Of a stretch of 64,000 nt of DNA, positions 44,232 through 53,389 are shown in pieces. The position numbers and the translations under genes were made by a program. Source of the stretch: Streptosporangium nondiastaticum (lineage in GTDB: Bacteria; Actinomycetota; Actinomycetes; Streptomycetales; Streptomycetaceae); contig NZ_PXWG01000011.1 in NCBI RefSeq assembly GCF_003011965.1, forward strand, positions 42,246 through 106,245. The letters run 5' to 3'. A model generated the notes under the pieces. That model did no database searches, had not been told where the DNA came from, and worked only from the letters and a program-made list of their open reading frames with translations. Positions within the stretch are counted from its first letter, which is position 1; every line of letters begins with the position of its first letter.

Positions 44232-44262
44232 GGGAACCCAGCGCTCCAGCGGTCCGACTACC
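44232..44262 (+). promoter_or_regulatory. ECF-type promoter candidate for the metallophore transporter
   Basis: GGGAACC (44232-44238), a 16-base spacer and CGACTACC (44255-44262) lie 55 bases before the binding-protein start. They are identical in boxes and spacing to the element at 37677-37707. Identity extends to CGCGGGAACC on the left and CCGACTACCTG on the right in both copies. Confidence 0.58.
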
Positions 44263-44317
44263 TGATCCGGGACCGCACCGGCGGGCCCGTGGCGAACGAA
44301 ATTCCTGGAGTTGTCTG

Positions 44318-45385
44318 ATGCGCCCTCGTGCGTGGTGCGGTGTTCTGGCCGCTGTGGCCCTGTCGGCGACGGCCTGCGGCGGTGGCGGTGGAAGCGAGGC
44401 GGAGAAGGGGACCGACGGCGCCGGTGCCGGCGCGCGGTCCGGCTTCCCGGTGACCGTCACGGACTGCATGGGCGCGAAGACCACCTTCGACGCGGCGCCG
44501 AAGAAGATCGTCACCAGCAACGCCGCGGGCCTCGAGCTCCTCATGTGGCTGGGCGCGGGCGACAAGGCCGCCGGCACGGGCTTCCCGCCCGGCAACGGCG
44601 CCATGCCGGGTCAGTACGCGGACCGGGCGGCGAAGGTGCCGGTGCTGGGGAAGACGGCGATCCCCAAGGAGAAGCTGCTCGGCTCGGGCGCGGACCTCTA
44701 CGTCGACGCGTTCTCGTCCATGAAGAACATGGGCAGGATGGGCGACGCGCCGACCGCCGAGGAGTTCAAGGCCGCCGGCATCAAGCACGTCTTCCTGAAG
44801 TCGACGGCCTGCGCGGCGATGAGCAAGTCCCCGCGCACGGACCTCTCGGGCGTCGAGGCCGACATCGAGGAGCTCGGCAAGGTCACCGGCACCTCCGCGC
44901 GCGCCGCCGAACTGGTGCAGGAGATGCGGAAGAAGACGGGTGCGGTGAGCGACGCCCTCAAGGACGTCCCCGCGGACAAGCGGCCCTCGTATTTCTTCTT
45001 CGACTACGACGCGGGCACCAAGCAGCCGATGGCCGTGTGCAACCGGCAGGTCGCCAACGCCGTGATCGGCATGGCCGGCGGCCGCAACGTCTTCGACGGC
45101 TGCGACGGCGACTTCAAGCCGGTGGGCTGGGAGGACGTCGTCGCCAAGAACCCCGACTGGATCCAGCTCGGCGTCCGCAACCGCGGCAGCGACGAGGCCA
45201 ACGCCAAGGCGTTCGACGAGGCGGCGGAGTTCCTGAAGAACTTCCCCGCGACGAAGGACCTCACGGCCGTCAAGGAGGGGCGCTTCGTGCGCATCGGCTC
45301 CGAGCGGACCACGATCGGGGGCGTGCGCAGCGCGGACACCGTCCGCGAGATCGCGCACACCCTGCACCCGGACCGGGTCAAGTAG
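44318..45385 (+). CDS. Metallophore ABC transporter, substrate-binding lipoprotein
   Basis: A 355-residue lipoprotein. The signal ends in LSATAC (lipidated Cys near residue 20), then a Gly-rich linker and a FecB/BtuF-type two-lobe binding domain (PVTVTDCMG, KIVTSNAAGLELLMWLG, then WIQLGVRNRG). It carries several extra cysteines (DCMG, STACAAM, VCNRQ, DGCDGD), probably as disulfides, and Met-rich patches (SSMKNMGRMG) that are unusual for iron-siderophore binders. It likely binds a metal chelate on the outer face. CTGGAG lies 7 bases before ATG 44318. It begins a three-gene operon and carries an ECF-like promoter. Confidence 0.9.
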   Translation: MRPRAWCGVLAAVALSATACGGGGGSEAEKGTDGAGAGARSGFPVTVTDCMGAKTTFDAAPKKIVTSNAAGLELLMWLGAGDKAAGTGFPPGNGAMPGQYADRAAKVPVLGKTAIPKEKLLGSGADLYVDAFSSMKNMGRMGDAPTAEEFKAAGIKHVFLKSTACAAMSKSPRTDLSGVEADIEELGKVTGTSARAAELVQEMRKKTGAVSDALKDVPADKRPSYFFFDYDAGTKQPMAVCNRQVANAVIGMAGGRNVFDGCDGDFKPVGWEDVVAKNPDWIQLGVRNRGSDEANAKAFDEAAEFLKNFPATKDLTAVKEGRFVRIGSERTTIGGVRSADTVREIAHTLHPDRVK

Positions 45386-46459
45386 ATGGCGGCGCTCACC
45401 ACGGCGGCCGAGCAGGGGGCGCGGGAGCGCGAGCCCGGGGCGCGGGCGCCGTGGGTGGCGGCCGCGCTGGGCTGCGCCCTGGTGGTCGCGCTGACGGCCT
45501 CGGTGTGCCTGGGCTCCTCGGACGTGCCGCTCGGGGACGTGTGGTCCTCGGTGGTGCGCGGGATCAGCGGCGGGGAGCCGGTGCCGGGCACGCAGGACCT
45601 GATCGTGTGGCGGCTGCGGGTGCCGCGGGCGCTGCTGGCGGCCGTGGTGGGCGCGGGCCTGGGCCTGGTGGGCACCGCGGTCCAGGCCCTCGTCCGCAAT
45701 CCGCTCGCGGACCCGTACCTGCTGGGCATCTCCAGCGGGGCCTCGCTCGGCGCGGTCGCGGCGATCGTGCTGGGGGCGGGCGCGGGCGGGCTGCTGGGGC
45801 TCGGGCTCTCGGCGGCGGCGTTCGCCGGCGCGCTCGCGTCGTTCGCACTGGTGTGGGCGATGGCGCGGCGCGGGGGCGGGTTCTCGCCGCTGCGGCTGGT
45901 GCTGGCGGGCGTCGGCATCGGCCAGTTCCTGTCGGGCTTCACGCACTACCTGGTGCTGCAGGCCGGCGACGACCAGCAGACCCATGGCGTGCTGTTCTGG
46001 CTGATGGGCTCCCTCGGCGGCGCCCAGTGGTCCACGCTCGGCGTGCCCGCCGCGGCCGTGCTGCTCGGCCTGGCCGCGCTCCTCGCCCGGGCCCGGGCGC
46101 TCGACGCGGTGCTGATGGGCGACGAGACCGCGGCGGGGCTGGGCGTGGACGTGACGCGGCTGCGGCGCGAGCTGTTCGTGGTGACGAGCGTGCTCACCGG
46201 CGTGCTGGTGTCCGTCTCGGGCGCGATCGGCTTCGTGGGGCTGATGGTGCCGCACGTGTGCCGGATGGTCGTGGGCGGCGCGCACCGCGTCCTGCTGCCG
46301 GTGGCCGCGCTGTTCGGCGCGGTCCTGCTGGTCGTGGTCGACCTGGTGGCCCGTACGGCGCTGCCGGACCAGGAGCTGCCGGTGGGCGTGGTGACGGCGC
46401 TGGTCGGTGCGCCGACGCTGCTGTACCTGCTGGACCGGCGCCTGGTGGAGAGAGGCTGA
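45386..46459 (+). CDS. Metallophore ABC transporter, FecCD-type permease
   Basis: A 357-residue permease of the FecCD/BtuC family with about ten helices. Landmarks: WRLRVPRALLAAVVGAGLGL, GTAVQALVRNPLADPYLLG and GAIGFVGLMVPHVCRM near the C-terminal part. The ATG follows the TAG of the binding protein directly. It should form a homodimer that moves the chelate across the membrane with the ATPase that follows. Confidence 0.93.
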   Translation: MAALTTAAEQGAREREPGARAPWVAAALGCALVVALTASVCLGSSDVPLGDVWSSVVRGISGGEPVPGTQDLIVWRLRVPRALLAAVVGAGLGLVGTAVQALVRNPLADPYLLGISSGASLGAVAAIVLGAGAGGLLGLGLSAAAFAGALASFALVWAMARRGGGFSPLRLVLAGVGIGQFLSGFTHYLVLQAGDDQQTHGVLFWLMGSLGGAQWSTLGVPAAAVLLGLAALLARARALDAVLMGDETAAGLGVDVTRLRRELFVVTSVLTGVLVSVSGAIGFVGLMVPHVCRMVVGGAHRVLLPVAALFGAVLLVVVDLVARTALPDQELPVGVVTALVGAPTLLYLLDRRLVERG

Positions 46460-46473
46460 GAGGGAGTAGGGGG

Positions 46474-47304
46474 ATGGGCGGAATGAGGATCGCGATCGAG
46501 GGCCTGGAGGTGTCGCTGTCCGGGCGGACGGTCGTCTCCGGGGTGCACCTGGTCGCGGCGGAGGGCGAGATCGCCGGGCTGGTCGGGCCGAACGGCAGCG
46601 GCAAGTCGACGGTCCTGCGCACCGTCTACCGCTATCTGCGGCCGCACGCGGGCCGGGTGCTGGTGGGTGGCGCGGACATCACGTCGCTGACCCCCGCCGA
46701 GTCGGCCCGGCGGGTGGCCGCGCTCCCGCAGGAGCGCGGCAGCGACTTCGAGCTCTCGGTACGGGCGGTGGTGGCCATGGGGCGCACCCCGTACAAGCGG
46801 GCGTTCGCGGGCGAGGACCGCGCCGACGCGGAGATCGTGGCGGCGGCGCTGGCGGGCGTCGGGCTCGCCGGGGCGGAGAAACGGCGCTTCTCGGCGCTGT
46901 CGGGCGGCGAGCGCCAGCGGGTGCTGCTGGCGCGGGCGCTGGCCCAGGACCCGGAGGTGCTGGTCCTGGACGAGCCGACGAACCACCTGGACGTCCTGCA
47001 CCAGGTCGAACTCCTGGCGCTGCTGCGCGCGCAGCGCCGCACGACCCTGCTGTCGCTGCACGACCTGAACGCGGCGGCCTCGCTGTGCGACCGCCTGCAC
47101 GTTCTGCACGGGGGCTCGCTCGTGGCCTCGGGCCCGCCGCGGGAGGTCCTGACGCCGGAGCTGCTGGCCGAGGTCTTCGGCGTCCGGGCGGCGGTCGTCG
47201 ACCACCCGCTGACGGGCGACCCCCTGATCGCCTTCGACCACCGGACCCCCGCGGCGGGCTCGCCGCGGGCGGTGGCGGATGAGGGGGCGGCGACGGCGGT
47301 GTGA
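46474..47304 (+). CDS. Metallophore ABC transporter, ATP-binding protein
   Basis: A 276-residue ATPase of the FecE/BtuD type: Walker A GPNGSGKST, Q-loop LPQERGS, signature LSGGERQRV, Walker B VLVLDEPTNHLD and switch LSLHDLN, all intact. GGAG lies about 7 bases before ATG 46474. It completes a binding protein-permease-ATPase set for iron, copper or cobalamin-like chelates; the substrate is unknown. It is convergent with the chitinase gene, with only 22 bases between the stops. Confidence 0.93.
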   Translation: MGGMRIAIEGLEVSLSGRTVVSGVHLVAAEGEIAGLVGPNGSGKSTVLRTVYRYLRPHAGRVLVGGADITSLTPAESARRVAALPQERGSDFELSVRAVVAMGRTPYKRAFAGEDRADAEIVAAALAGVGLAGAEKRRFSALSGGERQRVLLARALAQDPEVLVLDEPTNHLDVLHQVELLALLRAQRRTTLLSLHDLNAAASLCDRLHVLHGGSLVASGPPREVLTPELLAEVFGVRAAVVDHPLTGDPLIAFDHRTPAAGSPRAVADEGAATAV

Positions 47305-47326
47305 GCGGGGCTGTTCCGGTCCGGAG

Positions 47327-48565
<1,239 letters not shown>

Positions 48566-48641
48566 CGGTTCTCCTCGGTGGGGGTGGGGAGAGCTGCTCT
48601 GCGGGGGGTGACCTGGCATGAACGCGCTAAGCGGTGCCAGG

Positions 48642-48683
48642 ACCATAGAAGGTCTGGACCAGAGCGGTCAATGGTTTGGACCA
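48642..48683 (-). promoter_or_regulatory. Chitinase promoter with paired DasR-like operators
   Basis: On the plus strand AGGTCTGGACCA (48650-48661) and TGGTTTGGACCA (48672-48683) are 22 bases apart, that is two helix turns. Both match the DasR-element pattern TGGTCTAGACCA with small changes. Read on the minus strand, TTGACC (48666-48671) and TATGGT (48642-48647) form a promoter with an 18-base spacer that overlaps the first operator. This is the classic layout of Streptomyces chitinase promoters. Repression would be lifted by glucosamine-6-phosphate. Confidence 0.8.
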
Positions 48684-48901
48684 TCCCCGTTCACGACTCC
48701 GTCACAAGGCCGTTGTGCCTGGTGCGCGACTTGTCAACCCGTGACGCCGGCCCGCCGATCGGGCATACTCCAAGCCGCCACAGCCGCAGGTCATCCGGTG
48801 CCGCGACCCGGCGCGGGATCATCGGCTGGGCATCACCGGCGACGGCGCCACACCCTTGCGCGCCCGCCGCCGCAGCGCCCGACAGGGAGGAGAGCGCCGC
48901 C

Positions 48902-50074
48902 ATGACCGACCACGGCCCGCAGCCGGTGGAGCGACAGCTGCCCACCGAGGAGGCCCGCGACCTGCTCGCGCTCGTACGCGATCTGGTGCAGCGGGAGATC
49001 GAACCCACCGCGGCCGAGGAGGAGGAAGCCGGGCGCTTCCCCCGCGAGGTCTTCCGGCTGCTGTCCGCCTCCGGCCTGCTCGCCCTGCCCTACGCCGAGG
49101 AGTTCGGCGGCGGGGGCCAGCCCTACGGGGTCTACCTGCAGGTCCTGGAGGAGCTCGCGGGCGCCCGCCTCACCGTGGGCCTCGGCGTCAGCGTGCACAC
49201 CCTCGCCTGCCACGCGCTCGCCGGCTACGGCACCAAGGAGCAGCAAGCCGACCACCTGCCCGCCATGCTCGGCGGCGGCCTCCTCGGCGCGTACTGCCTC
49301 TCCGAGCCCTCCTCCGGCTCCGACGCCGCCTCGCTGCGCACCCGCGCCACCCGTGACGGCGACACCTGGACCATCGAGGGCACCAAGGCCTGGATCACCC
49401 ACGGCGGCCTCGCGGACTTCTACACCGTGCTGGCCCGCACGGGAGGTGAGGGCGCCCACGGCATCACCGCCTTCCTCGTCCCCGGCGACGCCCCCGGCCT
49501 GTCGGCCGCGGCGCCCGAGCGCAAGATGGGCATGAAGGGCTCGCCGACGGCCCAACTGCACTTCGACGGCGTGCGGGTGCCGGACGCCCGCCGCATCGGC
49601 GAGGAGGGGCAGGGCTTCGCGATCGCGCTGTCCGCGCTGGACTCCGGGCGCCTCGGCATCGCCGCCTGCGCGATCGGCGTCGCCCAGGCCGCGCTGGACG
49701 AGGCGCTCGCCTTCACCGCCGGGCGGGAGCAGTTCGGCCGGCCGATCGCCGACTTCCAGGGCCTGCGCTTCATGCTCGCGGACATGGCGACCCAGATCGA
49801 GGCCGGCCGCGCGCTCTACCTCGCCGCGGCGCGGCTGCGCGACGCCGGCCTGCCGTTCTCCAAGCAGGCGGCGATGGCCAAGCTCTTCTGCACCGACGCC
49901 GCGATGCGCGTGACCGTCGACGCCGTGCAGCTGCTGGGCGGCTACGGCTACACGGCGGACTTCCCGGCCGAGCGCTACATGCGCGAGGCCAAGGTGCTGC
50001 AGATCGTCGAGGGCACCAACCAGATCCAGCGCATGGTGATCGCCCGTCACCTGGCGGGCCCCGAGAGCCGCTGA
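48902..50074 (+). CDS. Acyl-CoA dehydrogenase
   Basis: A 390-residue flavoprotein. The N-terminal helical domain is followed by the FAD-binding signature CLSEPSSGSDAASLRTRA, WITHGG, and the C-terminal GGYGYTADFPAERYMREAK. The catalytic Glu is in QIVEGTNQIQR. It oxidises an acyl-CoA to the enoyl-CoA; the chain specificity cannot be told, though butyryl- or branched-chain types fit. GGAGGAG lies 9 bases before ATG 48902. An open frame runs far upstream but is a shadow of the chitinase gene. The gap 48684-48901 shows no gene. Confidence 0.93.
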   Translation: MTDHGPQPVERQLPTEEARDLLALVRDLVQREIEPTAAEEEEAGRFPREVFRLLSASGLLALPYAEEFGGGGQPYGVYLQVLEELAGARLTVGLGVSVHTLACHALAGYGTKEQQADHLPAMLGGGLLGAYCLSEPSSGSDAASLRTRATRDGDTWTIEGTKAWITHGGLADFYTVLARTGGEGAHGITAFLVPGDAPGLSAAAPERKMGMKGSPTAQLHFDGVRVPDARRIGEEGQGFAIALSALDSGRLGIAACAIGVAQAALDEALAFTAGREQFGRPIADFQGLRFMLADMATQIEAGRALYLAAARLRDAGLPFSKQAAMAKLFCTDAAMRVTVDAVQLLGGYGYTADFPAERYMREAKVLQIVEGTNQIQRMVIARHLAGPESR

Positions 50075-50128
50075 GCGCCGCTTCGGCGGACGGGCCCGCA
50101 CGGCCCGCCCGCCGGCCGGGCTTGCGCG

Positions 50129-50506
50129 TCAGGACGGCCGGCGCATCTCCGGGACGCGGACCGGGCGCGAGCCGGGACCCCCGATGTGGGAGAACGGCTG
50201 CGTCCGCCAGTCCAGGCTCTCCGGCAGCGTGAGCATCAGCGCGGCGTCGAACTCCAGACCGTCGGGCGACTCGTCCGCCGCGGCCGCGTCCTCCATGGCG
50301 CGGCCCGAGCCGGGGCACACCGTGAGCCCGAAGGGATTCCACGGCGAGGGGCACAGCGCGTGCTCGGGGAGCACGTCCTCGTCGGGGAGCAGCGCGATCG
50401 GGCGCGCGCAGTCCGGGCAGGTCACCCGGAACATCGTGGTGGTGTCGACCTCATAGGGCTCGTACGGGCTGCCGTCGCCTTCATGCAGGCGTTCCAGGCT
50501 GGGCAT
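50129..50506 (-). CDS. Hypothetical zinc-ribbon-like protein
   Basis: A 125-residue protein from ATG 50506, with GGGGAG 8 bases upstream. The central FRVTCPDCARPIALLPDED, followed by ALCPSPWNPFGLTVCPGSG, supplies two CxxC-like pairs and looks like a zinc ribbon. The rest is acidic. A Streptomyces hypothetical, function unknown. It is convergent with the acyl-CoA dehydrogenase gene and divergent from an Lrp regulator. Confidence 0.78.
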   Translation of the reverse strand: MPSLERLHEGDGSPYEPYEVDTTTMFRVTCPDCARPIALLPDEDVLPEHALCPSPWNPFGLTVCPGSGRAMEDAAAADESPDGLEFDAALMLTLPESLDWRTQPFSHIGGPGSRPVRVPEMRRPS

Positions 50507-50715
50507 AGTCTTTCTCCCCCTCGGATTGGCCGGCCAGGCGCCTCGGCCTCGGCCACAGCAAGCACTTCCCGCGCCACGAGCCGGGTAATCGCCGCAACAG
50601 GGAGGACACGGGTGCATATCTGTGTTGTTCGTCACATGTCTTTGTGCGTGGTCATGCGCCCCCGCGGAGCCCGTCGACTGTGCCGCTCCGGCCCGGACCC
50701 AGTAGGTTGATCCGC

Positions 50716-51159
50716 GTGGAGGAGCTGGACAGAGAAATCGTGGAACTGCTCGTCAAGGACGGGCGGATGAGCTACACCGACCTGGGGAAGGCCACCGGCC
50801 TGTCCACCTCGGCGGTGCACCAGCGCGTGCGCCGGCTTGAGCAGCGGGGCGTCATCCGCGGTTACGCGGCCGTCGTCGACCCCGAGGCGGTCGGGCTGCC
50901 GCTCACCGCGTTCATCTCGGTGAAGCCGTTCGACCCCAGCGCTCCCGACGACATCGCCGACCGGCTCGCCGAGATCCCCGAGATCGAGGCGTGCCACAGC
51001 GTCGCCGGTGACGAGAACTACATCCTCAAGGTCCGGGTGGCCACGCCGCTGGAGCTGGAGCACCTGCTGGCGCGGATCCGGTCGCTGGCGGGAGTGTCCA
51101 CGCGGACGACGATCGTGCTGTCGACGCCGTACGAGGCGAGGCCGCCGCGGGTGGGGTGA
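50716..51159 (+). CDS. Lrp/AsnC family transcriptional regulator
   Basis: A 147-residue regulator with an N-terminal winged helix (LDREIVELLVKDGRMSYTDL, recognition helix SAVHQRVRRLEQRG) and a C-terminal RAM domain with GDENYILKVRV. GTG 50716 gives the expected family start; TTG 50707 is also possible. Its stop overlaps an alternative GTG of the downstream amidohydrolase, so the two may be co-transcribed. The ligand is unknown. Confidence 0.88.
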   Translation: MEELDREIVELLVKDGRMSYTDLGKATGLSTSAVHQRVRRLEQRGVIRGYAAVVDPEAVGLPLTAFISVKPFDPSAPDDIADRLAEIPEIEACHSVAGDENYILKVRVATPLELEHLLARIRSLAGVSTRTTIVLSTPYEARPPRVG

Positions 51160-51221
51160 CGCCCGAGGACACCGGAGCCCCGGTTACGGGACGGGGCGGG
51201 TCAGGGGAGAGACTGATCCCC

Positions 51222-52865
51222 ATGACCGAGCCCCACGCATCCCAGGACAAGCCGCGCACCGTACTGCTGCGCAACGGCGACGTGCACAGCCCCGCCGACC
51301 CGTTCGCCACGGCCATGGTCGTCGAGCGCGGCGCCGTCGCCTGGGTCGGCTCCGAAGGGGCCGCGGACTCCTTCGCGGAAGGGGTCGACGAGGTCGTGGA
51401 CCTCGGCGGCGCCCTCGTCACCCCCGCGTTCACGGACGCACACGTGCACACCACCGCGACCGGCCTCGCGCTCACCGGTCTCGACCTCACCGGCTCCCGC
51501 TCCCTGGCCGAGGCCCTCGACCGGATCCGGGCGCACGCCGCCGCGCGCCCCACCGAGGGCGTCCTCCTCGGCCACGGCTGGGACGCCAGCGCGTGGCCCG
51601 AGCAGCGCCCGCCGTCCCGCCGCGAGCTGGACGAGGCCACCGGCGGCCGCCCGCTGTACCTCACCCGGGCCGACGTCCACTCGGCCGTCGTCACCACGGC
51701 CCTGCTCGACCTCGTGCCCGGCCTCGCCGGCCTGGACGGATACGCCGCCGAGGCCCCGCTGACGGGTGACGCGCACCACGCCGTGCGCGCCGCCGCGCAC
51801 GCCGGCATCACCCCCGCCCAGCGCGCCGCGGCCCAGACGGCCGCGCTCGACCGCGCCGTCTCGCTCGGCATCGGCTCCGTGCACGAGTGCGCCGGCCCGC
51901 AGATCTCCGGCACCGAGGACTTCACCGGGCTGCTGCGCCTCGCCGCCGGCCGCCCGGGCCCGCGCGTCGTCGGCTACTGGGCGGAGGCCGTCGCATCCGC
52001 GAACGACGCGCAGCGCATCCGCGAGCTCGGCGCGGCCGGCGCCGCCGGCGACCTCTTCGTGGACGGCTCCCTCGGCTCGCACACCGCGTGCCTCCACGAG
52101 CCGTACGCCGACCTGCCCGGCAGCACCGGCACCGCCCACCTCGACGCGGCCGCCGTCGCCGCCCACGTCGCCGCGTGCACCGAGGCGGGCATCCAGGCCG
52201 GCTTCCACGCCATCGGCGACGCCGCGCTGACCGCCGTCGTGGAGGGCGTCCGCGCCGCGGCCGGCAAGCTGGGACTCGCGCGCGTCCGCGCGGCCCGGCA
52301 CCGCGTCGAGCACGCCGAGATGCTCACCCCCGAGCACATCGCGGCCTTCGCCGAGTTCGCCCTCACCGCCTCCGTGCAGCCCGCCTTCGACGCGACCTGG
52401 GGCGGCGACACGGCCATGTACGCCCGGCGCCTCGGCGTCGAGCGGGCCCGCACCCTCAACCCGTACGCGGCCCTGCTGCGCGCCGGCGTGCCGCTCGCCC
52501 TCGGCTCCGACAGCCCGGTCACCCCGCTCGACCCGTGGGGCACCGTCCGCGCCGCCGCCTTCCACCGCACCCCCGAGCACCGGATCTCGGTCCGGGCCGC
52601 GTTCACCGCGCACACGCGCGGCGGCTGGCGGGCGATCGGCCGCGACGACGCGGGCGTCCTCGTGCCGGGCGCGCCCGCCGACTACGCGGTCTGGCAGGCC
52701 GGAGACCTCGTCGTGCAGGTGCCGGACGAGCGCGTCGCGAGCTGGTCCACGGACCCGCGCTCGGGCACCCCGGGCCTGCCCGACCTGACTCCCGGCACCG
52801 GCCTCCCGGTCTGCCTGCGCACCGTCGTGGGCGGGCGGACCGTCTACGAGCGTCCGAACGAGTGA
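51222..52865 (+). CDS. YtcJ-like metal-dependent amidohydrolase
   Basis: A 547-residue amidohydrolase of the Amidohydro_3/YtcJ type. The metal HxH motif is FTDAHVHTTATGL (near residue 75), with FVDGSLGSHTACL, AGFHAIGDAAL, RHRVEHAEML and GSDSPVTPLDPW giving the remaining ligands. YtcJ-like proteins hydrolyse N-acyl or formamide groups, mostly of unknown substrates. ATG 51222 has AGGGGAGAG about 10 bases upstream; GTG 51156, overlapping the regulator stop, would add 22 unconserved residues. Confidence 0.9.
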   Translation: MTEPHASQDKPRTVLLRNGDVHSPADPFATAMVVERGAVAWVGSEGAADSFAEGVDEVVDLGGALVTPAFTDAHVHTTATGLALTGLDLTGSRSLAEALDRIRAHAAARPTEGVLLGHGWDASAWPEQRPPSRRELDEATGGRPLYLTRADVHSAVVTTALLDLVPGLAGLDGYAAEAPLTGDAHHAVRAAAHAGITPAQRAAAQTAALDRAVSLGIGSVHECAGPQISGTEDFTGLLRLAAGRPGPRVVGYWAEAVASANDAQRIRELGAAGAAGDLFVDGSLGSHTACLHEPYADLPGSTGTAHLDAAAVAAHVAACTEAGIQAGFHAIGDAALTAVVEGVRAAAGKLGLARVRAARHRVEHAEMLTPEHIAAFAEFALTASVQPAFDATWGGDTAMYARRLGVERARTLNPYAALLRAGVPLALGSDSPVTPLDPWGTVRAAAFHRTPEHRISVRAAFTAHTRGGWRAIGRDDAGVLVPGAPADYAVWQAGDLVVQVPDERVASWSTDPRSGTPGLPDLTPGTGLPVCLRTVVGGRTVYERPNE

Positions 52866-53389
52866 CGCGTACCCGGCGCGTACCGCCGAACGATGAGACG
52901 TCGGCCTGTCGCCGCCGGTGATCACTCGCCGTACTGACCTGCTGATTTAGTGCATATCCCCAGGTCGCAGAGGTGTTGACAGGGTCCGGGCGGCGGCCGG
53001 TAGGTTCTGCGGAGTCCACCACAGGACGTCCGGCCGGTGCACTTCCACACAGTCGTCGAACGCCGCTGGGCCATGGGGTGGTGCGCCGGGGAGCGGCCAC
53101 CGCCACTGGCAGCCAGGTTCCAGCGCACGGGGGCGACGGAGGTGCTGCCGGGCCGGCAGGTGCGACCCGGGTGGGGCCCGGACGTTCAGTAGACAACGGC
53201 TCTCGGTCGACCCGCAGCCAGCGGGTCCCAGGTCGGCCCGAAGGACGCCGGGCCCCCATTCGCCCCACCCCCTTCCCCCGGTCTTTTCCCGGCCTTCCTC
53301 CGCCTTTCCGCGCGCACCCGTGGCGGGCACGGCGCCCCGAGCGATGTACCGTCGGGCTCATCACCGCAAGACAGCAGGAAGGCTCGCCC
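52866..53389 (+). promoter_or_regulatory. 524-bp leader/promoter region of lnt
   Basis: A gene-free region before lnt. It contains TTGACA at 52976-52981 and TAGGTT at 53001-53006 (19-base spacer, slightly long), in AT-richer DNA than the rest. If used, this would give a leader of about 375 bases. A short frame at 53072-53191 (39 codons) has no ribosome site. No riboswitch-like fold is evident by eye. Confidence 0.45.

Noticed and set aside
53072..53191. Short frame in the lnt leader
   Set aside because: No ribosome site and no recognisable features; could be a leader peptide but nothing supports it.
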